A stretch of 5,202 bases of DNA from Limnohabitans sp. Rim8 (GTDB lineage: Bacteria > Pseudomonadota > Gammaproteobacteria > Burkholderiales > Burkholderiaceae_C): positions 1 to 5,202 of the forward strand of contig CAMDXR010000238.1 in the NCBI GenBank assembly GCA_945877725.1. Reading direction: 5' to 3'. This document shows, piece by piece, positions 1 through 5,202 of this stretch; within the stretch, counting starts at the first letter, position 1; every line of letters begins with the position of its first letter. The position numbers were made by a program, and so were the translations under genes. The notes beneath the pieces are model-generated. The model saw nothing but the letters and a program-made list of their open reading frames with translations, did no database searches and was not told the DNA's origin.

Positions 1-1299
1 CTGCAAGCACGCCGCCAAAAAGGCGCGGTTGGTGGGCAGGCCCAGCACGGTGGTCTGATCCAAGCCCGCGCGCAGGCGGTCGATGGCCTCAGCACGGGTG
101 GGCGCGTGGGCGATCAGCTTGCCCAGCATCGCGTCGTAATGCGGCGTGACCACGGCACCCGCGTGCAACGCATGGTCAAAGCGCAAGCCCTCAGGCGCCG
201 AAAAAGCCTGCACCGTACCGGTTTGCGGGGTGAAGTGTTCGTCTTCAGCGCACAAGCGCACCTCGATGGCGTGGCCATGCAGGCGCACATCGGTTTGCGC
301 CAGAGGCAGCGGCTCGCCGCGTGCGATGCGCAGCTGCCACTCGACCAGATCCAGCCCGGTGAGCAGTTCGGTCACCGGGTGTTCCACTTGTAGCCGAGTG
401 TTCATCTCCATCAAATAGAAGGGCTTGCTGTTGTGTGCCTCATCGAGCAAAAACTCCACAGTGCCCGCCCCCACATAGCCTGCCGATTGCGCCAGTGCGA
501 TGGCCGCTTGGCCGAGTTGCTCACGCAGCGCAGCACCCACGGCCGGGCTGGGGGATTCTTCGATGATTTTTTGATGCCGCCGCTGCACCGAGCAGTCGCG
601 CTCGCCCAGGTGGATGCAGTGGCCTTGCGTGTCAGACATGATCTGCACCTCAATGTGGCGGGGGCGCAGCAGGGCTTGCTCTATCAGCAAGTCGCCGTTG
701 CCAAAACCGGCCAGCGCCTCTGAGCGGGCGCTTTGCAGTGCAGGCAGCAGTTGCCCCATGTCGGTGACCCGTCGCATGCCGCGCCCGCCGCCTCCGGACA
801 CGGCTTTCACCATGAGCGGAAATCCCAGTCGCTGAGCATGTTCAATGAAGGTGGCATCTGTTTGGTCCGTGCCAAAGTAGCCCGGCAGGCAAGGCACACC
901 GCGAGTCAGTGCCAGCGCTTTGGCAGAAGATTTACTGCCCAGCGCCCGAATGGCCGCTGGCGGCGGGCCGACCCAGGTCAGACCCGCGTCGATCACGGCC
1001 TGCGCAAACTCGGCGTTCTCGCTCAAAAAACCATAACCCGGGTGCACCGCATCAGCCCCAGTGTCCTGCGCCGCAGCCAACAGTTTATCGATGCGCAAAT
1101 ACGAATCGGCCGACCGTGTTCCACCTAAAGCGAATGCGGTGTCGGCTTGGTGCACATGCAAGGCATCACGATCGGCGTCCGAATAAACCGCCACCGTCTG
1201 GATGCCCATTTGCTTGGCGGTGCGGATCACTCGACAAGCGATCTCACCCCGGTTGGCGATCAGCAGACGGGTGATGGTGTTGGCCAAAGTGGCAGTCAT
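1..1299 (-). CDS. atuF: Geranyl-CoA carboxylase alpha (biotin carboxylase) subunit, 3' end outside window
   Basis: The first 433 codons are present with no stop or frameshift; the frame runs off the left edge. Full-length relatives are about 650-670 residues, so the missing part should hold the linker and the biotinyl domain with its Met-Lys-Met motif. The subunit carboxylates biotin using ATP and bicarbonate and pairs with the carboxyltransferase at 4906-3296. The visible part is an almost complete biotin carboxylase domain: IANRGEIA (14-21), HPGYGFLSEN (86-95), K123 and K165 for ATP, the ATP-grasp glycine loop GGGGRGM (169-175), RRHQKIIEE (240-248) with K244, E282, EMNTRLQVEHPVTE (298-311) with E298, N300 and R302, and R348 in GHAIEVR. 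All active-site residues known from E. coli AccC appear conserved. The start at 1299 overlaps the hydratase stop. The family is certain; geranyl- rather than methylcrotonyl-CoA carboxylase is inferred from neighbours, since the biotin carboxylase domain does not contact the acyl substrate. Confidence 0.85.
   Translation of the reverse strand, partial: MTATLANTITRLLIANRGEIACRVIRTAKQMGIQTVAVYSDADRDALHVHQADTAFALGGTRSADSYLRIDKLLAAAQDTGADAVHPGYGFLSENAEFAQAVIDAGLTWVGPPPAAIRALGSKSSAKALALTRGVPCLPGYFGTDQTDATFIEHAQRLGFPLMVKAVSGGGGRGMRRVTDMGQLLPALQSARSEALAGFGNGDLLIEQALLRPRHIEVQIMSDTQGHCIHLGERDCSVQRRHQKIIEESPSPAVGAALREQLGQAAIALAQSAGYVGAGTVEFLLDEAHNSKPFYLMEMNTRLQVEHPVTELLTGLDLVEWQLRIARGEPLPLAQTDVRLHGHAIEVRLCAEDEHFTPQTGTVQAFSAPEGLRFDHALHAGAVVTPHYDAMLGKLIAHAPTRAEAIDRLRAGLDQTTVLGLPTNRAFLAACLQ
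1296..1299 (-). other. ATGA stop/start overlap, hydratase to biotin carboxylase
   Basis: The minus-strand ATGA contains the hydratase TGA and the biotin-carboxylase ATG. Only a weak purine run (AAGAA) precedes the start, so translation of the alpha subunit is probably coupled to the hydratase. Confidence 0.85.
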
Positions 1300-2105
1300 G
1301 CGGTGTTCTTGCCAGAAAGTGTCCAAGGCGCAGGCTGTTTGCGCGCAAACGCGGCCAGACCTTGCGCGGCTTCGGCGCTGCGCAAGCCTCGAGCAAAAGC
1401 TTGTGCAGCGTCATCGCGCACATCTGGCACGACGCCGCGTAAGCTGAACAGCAGTTGTTTGGTGCTGGCCACAGCACCGGGTGCTGCTCGCAAAAGACGT
1501 TGCAAAGTGGCTTGCCAGGCATCGTCGTTGTCCGCCTCGACCACTTCGTGAACCAAGCCCACTTGCAGCGCTTGCTCTGCGCTGTAGCTCAGCCCTTGCA
1601 GCAGGCATTGGCGTGCCGTACTCTCGCCCAAGCGCTGCCACACAAAGGGGGCGATCTGCGCAGGCGGCAGGCCCAGCGTGACCTCCGGCGTGCCCAGCAC
1701 CGAGCGTTTTGTGGCCACCACATGGTCGGCGCAGCACACCAGGCCAAAGCCCCCGCCCATGGCTGCGCCATCAACCCGGCACACCAAGAGCTGCGGCAGG
1801 GCGCTCAGGGCATGCAGGAGGTCGCCAAAACTCCGGTTCATGGCCAGCAGTGGATCGCTCTGCCCTTCTTGCAGGGGATGTCCAATCTGGTTGGCAAACC
1901 CACCCAAACTGCCACCGGCGCAAAAAGCATTTCCTGCGCCGGTCAGCACCACGATGCGCAGCGTAGCGTCTTGCGCTGCACCAGCGCAGGCTTGCAACAA
2001 GCCGTCCACCACCGCATCGTTAAGGGCATTGCGGGTGGCCGGGTCGTTCAAGGTCCAAGTTTCCACTGGACCCTGGCGCTCGATCAACAAGTATGGCGTG
2101 CTCAT
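1296..2105 (-). CDS. atuE: Isohexenylglutaconyl-CoA hydratase (enoyl-CoA hydratase family)
   Basis: A 269-residue crotonase-fold protein predicted to add water to isohexenylglutaconyl-CoA, giving 3-hydroxy-3-isohexenylglutaryl-CoA. The two oxyanion-hole segments are seen: FCAGGSLGGF (61-70) and GAAMGGGFGL (113-122). GTPEVTLGLPPAQIAPFV (138-155) holds E141, equivalent to Glu164 of rat enoyl-CoA hydratase. The second classical glutamate (rat Glu144) is replaced by G121. The PPAQI segment in place of the usual P-G-G-G is, in my recollection, shared with the AtuE/LiuC hydratases. The frame is open upstream to an ATG at 2423, but those extra 106 codons lie inside the dehydrogenase gene and resemble no protein. 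The ATG at 2105 begins the family match at once (MSTPYLLIE) and forms the ATGA overlap with the dehydrogenase stop. The ribosome binding site is weak, consistent with coupling. Methylglutaconyl-CoA hydratase (liuC) is the alternative; the neighbours favour AtuE. Confidence 0.82.
   Translation of the reverse strand: MSTPYLLIERQGPVETWTLNDPATRNALNDAVVDGLLQACAGAAQDATLRIVVLTGAGNAFCAGGSLGGFANQIGHPLQEGQSDPLLAMNRSFGDLLHALSALPQLLVCRVDGAAMGGGFGLVCCADHVVATKRSVLGTPEVTLGLPPAQIAPFVWQRLGESTARQCLLQGLSYSAEQALQVGLVHEVVEADNDDAWQATLQRLLRAAPGAVASTKQLLFSLRGVVPDVRDDAAQAFARGLRSAEAAQGLAAFARKQPAPWTLSGKNTA
2102..2105 (-). other. ATGA stop/start overlap, dehydrogenase to hydratase
   Basis: The minus-strand ATGA joins the TGA of the dehydrogenase to the ATG of the hydratase. 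There is no good Shine-Dalgarno just upstream (the nearest purine run is AAGCGG, eight bases away), so expression of the hydratase probably relies on ribosomes finishing the dehydrogenase. Confidence 0.85.
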
Positions 2106-3274
2106 TTTTGAGGCCGCTTGGCAATGCCCATCATCTTGGCCAAGATGCCCAGCATGACTTCGTCGGCACCGCCGCCAATCGAGGCCAGGCGGCCATCGCG
2201 GTACATGCGCGAGACCTTGTTCTCCCAAGTGAAGCCCATGCCGCCCCAGAACTGCAGGCAAGTGTCGGGCACGATGCGGTTCAGACGTCCAGCTTTGAGC
2301 TTGGCCATGGTGGCCCATTCGGTCACGTCTTCGCCCGCGATGTAATGCTCGCAGGCCTGATAGGTCAGTGCGCGCAAGCTTTCCACATCGGCCTTGAGCT
2401 CGGCCAGCTTGAATTGCACCCACTGCTGATCGGCAAGCGTCGAGCCAAACAGCTTACGCTCTTGCGCCCATTCCACTGTCCAATGGATGCAGTTGGTCAG
2501 CGACTGCAGCGTGCTGGCCGCGCACCACAGGCGTTCTTCTTGGAACTGCTGCATTTGGTAAATGAAGCCCTGACCCTCAGCGCCAATCCGGTAGCGCTGG
2601 GGCACGCGCACTTCGTCAAAATAAATCAGCCCAGTGTCGCTGCTGTTCATACCGATCTTCTTGATCTTTTTCCCCACCTCGATGCCCGGCAGCAGCTTGC
2701 CGTTTTCGCGCATGGGCACCATCACGAGGCTTTTGTTTTTGTGGACGGGTCCCTCCCCCGTGTTGACCAGCATGCACATCCAGTCGGCCTGCAAACTGTT
2801 GGTGATCCACATCTTCTGACCGCTGATCACATAGTCGTCACCGTCTTTGCGGGCCACGGTCTTGATGCCGGCCACATCGCTGCCTGCGCTGGGCTCGCTC
2901 ACGCCAATGCAGCCGACCATGTCACCGGCAATGGCGGGGGCCAGAAACTGCGCTCGCAACTCGTCGCTGCCAAAACGTGCCAGTGCGGGTGTGGCCATGT
3001 CAGTCTGCACGCCAATGGCCATCGGGATGCCGCCACAATCGATGTGTCCCAGTGCCTCGGCCATGGCCAGGCTGTAGGAATAATCCAAGCCCGCACCGCC
3101 ATAGGCCTCGGGTTTAGTCAGGCCCAGCAGTCCCAAGTTGCCCATTTTTTTGAAGACCTCGTGGGCGGGGAAGATTTCGGCCGCTTCCCATTCGTCCACA
3201 TGGGGGTTGATCTCGGCCTCAATGAAACGCTTGAGCGTGTTCTGGATCTCGCGGTGTTCGTGGGTGTATTGCAT
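2102..3274 (-). CDS. atuD: Acyl-CoA dehydrogenase, probable citronellyl-CoA dehydrogenase
   Basis: A complete 390-residue FAD-dependent acyl-CoA dehydrogenase, normal length for the family, predicted to introduce the alpha,beta double bond into citronellyl-CoA and give geranyl-CoA, passing electrons to electron-transfer flavoprotein. The N-terminal helical domain (about 1-118) carries INPHVDEWE and KPEAYGGAGLDYS. The beta domain has the flavin signature CIGVSEPSAGSDVAG (122-136) and KMWITN (154-159). The C-terminal helical domain has QERKLFG (271-277) and QFWGGMGF (341-348). The usual MCAD-type catalytic glutamate near the C-terminus is replaced by glycine (G368 in IGGGADE); E247 in QEERLW sits at the alternative position used by isovaleryl-CoA and long-chain acyl-CoA dehydrogenases. 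The start is supported by a good Shine-Dalgarno; the stop overlaps the hydratase start. The sequence closely resembles my recollection of P. aeruginosa AtuD. Isovaleryl-CoA dehydrogenase is the main alternative and is less likely. Confidence 0.85.
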   Translation of the reverse strand: MQYTHEHREIQNTLKRFIEAEINPHVDEWEAAEIFPAHEVFKKMGNLGLLGLTKPEAYGGAGLDYSYSLAMAEALGHIDCGGIPMAIGVQTDMATPALARFGSDELRAQFLAPAIAGDMVGCIGVSEPSAGSDVAGIKTVARKDGDDYVISGQKMWITNSLQADWMCMLVNTGEGPVHKNKSLVMVPMRENGKLLPGIEVGKKIKKIGMNSSDTGLIYFDEVRVPQRYRIGAEGQGFIYQMQQFQEERLWCAASTLQSLTNCIHWTVEWAQERKLFGSTLADQQWVQFKLAELKADVESLRALTYQACEHYIAGEDVTEWATMAKLKAGRLNRIVPDTCLQFWGGMGFTWENKVSRMYRDGRLASIGGGADEVMLGILAKMMGIAKRPQK

Positions 3275-3280
3275 GGGCTG

Positions 3281-3287
3281 TCTCCGT
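3281..3287 (-). promoter_or_regulatory. Shine-Dalgarno of the acyl-CoA dehydrogenase gene
   Basis: ACGGAGA on the minus strand, with GGAG seven bases before the ATG at 3274. It lies in the 21-base gap after the carboxyltransferase stop, the only non-coding gap in the window, and fixes the start at 3274. It is the strongest ribosome binding site visible, so the dehydrogenase may be translated independently of the upstream genes. Confidence 0.75.
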
Positions 3288-3295
3288 GGGCTGGT

Positions 3296-4906
3296 TTACA
3301 TGCGTGCCACGCCAAAGCCCGTGGTGCGGGGCTGGCGGGCTGCGGCTTCTGCGCAGGTGTCGAGGCAAAAACTCAGCACGCTGCGGGTGTCGCGTGGGTC
3401 GATCACGCCGTCGTCCAGCACCAAGCCGCTGGTGTAAAACGCATCGGCCTGTGCTTCAAACAGCGCCACGATCTTGTCGAACTGGGCCTGCATCTTGTCG
3501 GGGTCGGGCGTGATGCCTTTGCGGGCCATGCCGGCTTCGGCCACGATCTGCATGGTTCGGGCGGCTTGCTCGCCACCCATGACCGCAGTTTTGGCACCCG
3601 GCCAGCTGAACAAAAAGCGCGGTGCAAACCCCCGCCCGCACATGCCGTAGTTGCCCGCACCAAAAGAGGCGCCGCACTGGATCGTGATTTGCGGCACGGT
3701 GGCACTGGTCACAGCCTGGATCATCTTGGAGCCGTGTTTGATCATGCCGCCTTGCTCGCTGTCTTTGCCCACCATGAAGCCGGTGGTGTTTTGCAAATAC
3801 ACGATGGGGTGACCCAGCTGGCACATCCATTGGATGAAGTGCGTAGCCTTGTTGGCCCCAGCCACATCAATCGGCCCGTTGTTGCTCAGGATGCCCACCG
3901 CATGCCCGCCGATGCGCGCCTGTGCACACACGGTGGCTGCGCCAAACAATGGCTTGAACTCCAGAAAATCCGAATCATCGACCAAGCGCAAGATGATTTC
4001 GCGCATGTCGATGGGTTCGCGGTGGTGCGCTGGCATCAGACCCAGCAGTTCTTCTGGGTCAAGGCGTGGGGGCTGTGCCGTGCGTGGCAGGCGGTGTGAG
4101 GGCCAGTCCCAGCGGGCAACCACATTGCGCGCCATGCCCAACGCATCGCGGTCGTCCTCGCACAGATACTCGCCCAGACCGGAGACACTGGTGTGCATCT
4201 CGGCGCCGCCCAGCTCTTCTTCGGTCGCCACTTCACCGGTGGCCGCCTTAAGCAACGGCGGCCCCGCCAAAAATGCGCGTGAGCGGCCGCGCACCATGAT
4301 CACGGTGTCTGAGAGGCCAGGCATGTAGGCCCCGCCTGCCGTGCCCGAACCATGCTGCACCGTGAGCACTGGCAAGCCTGCTGCCGACAGGCGTGCCAAG
4401 TTGCGGAACAAGCTGCCCCCCAACACAAAGCCCTCGACCTTGTACTGCATCAGGTTGGCCCCGGCGCTTTCAACCAGGTGAACGAAAGGCAGTTTGTTTT
4501 CCAGCGCGAGTTCTTGCACACGCAATATTTTTTCCAGGCCGCGTGCCTGAATAGCCCCGGCCTCGATGCCCGAATCGCTGGCCACCACCATGCAGCGCAT
4601 GCCTTCAATAAAGCCAATGCCCGCGATCATGCCGCCCCCAGGCACGGACTGGGTGGGGTCGGGCGTGTCCTGCATGAATCCCGCCAAGGCGCAAAGCGGC
4701 AAGAAAGGCGCACCGGGGTCCAACAGCAAAGCCACGCGTTCGCGCGGCAGCAACTGGCCACGTTTGTCAAACACGGGTTTGGACTTTGCCGAGGCCTGCG
4801 CGGCACGTTCTTGCAGGGCTTGCCACTGGGCCAGGCGGGCAAGTGCTGCCTCCCGCCGCTGCTGGGCCACAGGGCTGTGGGGGTTCCAGGTGGAATCAAA
4901 CGTCAT
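3296..4906 (-). CDS. atuC: Geranyl-CoA carboxylase beta (carboxyltransferase) subunit
   Basis: A 536-residue carboxyltransferase of the methylcrotonyl-CoA/geranyl-CoA carboxylase type, full length for this family (about 530-540). It transfers the carboxyl group from biotin to the gamma-carbon of the enoyl-CoA and works in the cytoplasm as an alpha6-beta6 complex with the biotin-carboxylase subunit encoded at 1299 to the left edge. Both crotonase-like halves are seen: the N half with the glycine-rich oxyanion segment GSGTAGGAY (186-194) and FLAGPPLLKAATGE (212-225); the C half with TTGFMVGKDSEQGG (374-387) and GASFGAGNYGMCGR (412-425), then VMGGEQAA (442-449). G163, in VLGGSLF, aligns with the phenylalanine of HFGRIF in methylcrotonyl-CoA carboxylase beta; a glycine there is reported to open the pocket for the longer geranyl chain. 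The start is set by the ATGA overlap with the SDR stop and an AAGG seven bases upstream. The main alternative is methylcrotonyl-CoA carboxylase (liuB), which gene order and G163 disfavour. Confidence 0.86.
   Translation of the reverse strand: MTFDSTWNPHSPVAQQRREAALARLAQWQALQERAAQASAKSKPVFDKRGQLLPRERVALLLDPGAPFLPLCALAGFMQDTPDPTQSVPGGGMIAGIGFIEGMRCMVVASDSGIEAGAIQARGLEKILRVQELALENKLPFVHLVESAGANLMQYKVEGFVLGGSLFRNLARLSAAGLPVLTVQHGSGTAGGAYMPGLSDTVIMVRGRSRAFLAGPPLLKAATGEVATEEELGGAEMHTSVSGLGEYLCEDDRDALGMARNVVARWDWPSHRLPRTAQPPRLDPEELLGLMPAHHREPIDMREIILRLVDDSDFLEFKPLFGAATVCAQARIGGHAVGILSNNGPIDVAGANKATHFIQWMCQLGHPIVYLQNTTGFMVGKDSEQGGMIKHGSKMIQAVTSATVPQITIQCGASFGAGNYGMCGRGFAPRFLFSWPGAKTAVMGGEQAARTMQIVAEAGMARKGITPDPDKMQAQFDKIVALFEAQADAFYTSGLVLDDGVIDPRDTRSVLSFCLDTCAEAAARQPRTTGFGVARM
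4903..4906 (-). other. ATGA stop/start overlap, SDR to carboxyltransferase
   Basis: On the minus strand the bases ATGA hold both the ATG of the carboxyltransferase and the TGA of the SDR. Such four-base overlaps usually allow terminating ribosomes to restart on the next gene, so the two proteins are probably made from one message in linked amounts. Confidence 0.85.
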
Positions 4907-5202
4907 TGGAAGACCTTGGGGGTGACGGCGCGGTGAAAACCGTCAAAGGGTTTGACTGCATCGCGTTGCTGCACATCGGGCTGGGCCACGGCTTGCTGCC
5001 AGCCCATGCGCATTTGGGGCCGGGCCCCGTCTACCCGCAGCACGCTGCCGCTGATAAAGCTGGCGGCGGGTGAGAGCAAAAACACGATGGCCGCAGAGGT
5101 TTCAGCTTCGGTGCCAAAGCGGCCCAGTGGTACGGTCTGTCGCATCTCGCGCAGCATAGAGCCGGCTTCGGGCGGGTAGTGGTCCATGCCACTGCTGGCG
5201 AT
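4903..5202 (-). CDS. atuB: Short-chain dehydrogenase/reductase, C-terminal part (AtuB-like), 5' end outside window
   Basis: Only the last 99 codons are present; the frame is open to the right edge, so the Rossmann nucleotide-binding glycine motif and the catalytic Ser-Tyr-Lys residues are not visible. What is seen is the typical SDR C-terminus: a post-catalytic substrate loop beginning IASSGMD, then PLGRFGT, a helix ending in FLLSPAASFISG, and the final strand SGSVLRVDG. This is followed by an unusually long tail of about 40 residues. The Met at 5187 is internal, because the upstream codons (IASSG) continue the family match. The stop codon overlaps the start of the carboxyltransferase gene. 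Position just before atuC matches AtuB of Pseudomonas aeruginosa, an SDR proposed to act on citronellol/citronellal or a pathway intermediate. SDR membership is well supported; the AtuB assignment rests on gene order, and the substrate is inferred. Confidence 0.8.
   Translation of the reverse strand: MASSGMDHYPPEAGSMLREMRQTVPLGRFGTEAETSAAIVFLLSPAASFISGSVLRVDGARPQMRMGWQQAVAQPDVQQRDAVKPFDGFHRAVTPKVFQ
4914..4917 (-). promoter_or_regulatory. Ribosome binding site of atuC-like gene
   Basis: AAGG on the minus strand, seven bases before the ATG at 4906 and inside the end of the SDR gene. It supports that ATG as the start, in addition to the ATGA stop/start overlap. Confidence 0.5.

Noticed and set aside
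106..835. Several overlapping open frames on both strands (for example plus 433-723 and minus 411-653).
   Set aside because: The minus-strand frame from 1299 to the left edge gives an uninterrupted biotin carboxylase with all active-site motifs, so the others are shadows.
2106..2423. A longer start (ATG at 2423) for the hydratase, adding 106 residues.
   Set aside because: The added part is the out-of-frame translation of the dehydrogenase gene and is Arg/His/Gly-rich without any domain; the family match begins exactly at the ATG at 2105.
3275..3295. Possible promoter or terminator between the carboxyltransferase and dehydrogenase genes.
   Set aside because: The gap is only 21 bases, has no inverted repeat with a T-run and no promoter-like boxes; it is explained by a Shine-Dalgarno site.
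2093..4099. A 668-codon open frame on the plus strand, antisense to the dehydrogenase and half of the carboxyltransferase.
   Set aside because: It lies opposite two genes with clear family motifs and crosses their junction. Its translation is rich in His, Ala, Gly and Gln with no recognisable domain, as expected for the antisense frame of GC-rich coding DNA.
1..4906. Assignment as a leucine/isovalerate (liu) degradation cluster.
   Set aside because: The enzyme families are the same, but the gene order, the SDR directly upstream and G163 in the carboxyltransferase fit the Atu pathway better. Not fully excluded without phylogeny.

Overview
The window is a run of five genes, all on the minus strand, with almost no non-coding DNA. 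Base composition is GC-rich (roughly 60% by eye). Protein flavour and codon use suggest a betaproteobacterium of the Burkholderiales, perhaps Comamonadaceae; this assignment is an inference from general resemblance.

In order of transcription (right to left): the 3' end of a short-chain dehydrogenase/reductase gene (SDR, atuB-like, 5202-4903); the carboxyltransferase (beta) subunit of a biotin-dependent acyl-CoA carboxylase (atuC-like, 4906-3296); an acyl-CoA dehydrogenase (atuD-like, 3274-2102); a crotonase-fold enoyl-CoA hydratase (atuE-like, 2105-1296); and the 5' two thirds of the biotin-carboxylase (alpha) subunit (atuF-like, 1299 to the left edge). This is the atuB-C-D-E-F order of the acyclic terpene utilization cluster of Pseudomonas aeruginosa. 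The related leucine/isovalerate (liu) cluster runs dehydrogenase, carboxylase beta, hydratase, carboxylase alpha. Residue-level features also favour Atu: a glycine in the carboxyltransferase where methylcrotonyl-CoA carboxylase has a pocket-filling phenylalanine, and a dehydrogenase that reads like citronellyl-CoA dehydrogenase.

Predicted joint function: AtuD oxidises citronellyl-CoA to geranyl-CoA; AtuC with AtuF forms geranyl-CoA carboxylase, which carboxylates the beta-methyl group to isohexenylglutaconyl-CoA; AtuE hydrates this to 3-hydroxy-3-isohexenylglutaryl-CoA. A lyase outside the window would then release the branch so that beta-oxidation can proceed. The SDR probably works on the upstream alcohol/aldehyde or on a pathway intermediate; its substrate is not settled.

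Three of the four gene junctions are 4-base ATGA overlaps and the fourth is a 21-base gap with its own Shine-Dalgarno, so this is one polycistronic, translationally coupled unit. Its promoter must lie beyond the right edge. I see no RNA gene, mobile element, repeat array, CRISPR or terminator. The system is a recognisable known pathway rather than a new one; the points of interest are substrate-determining and catalytic residues.
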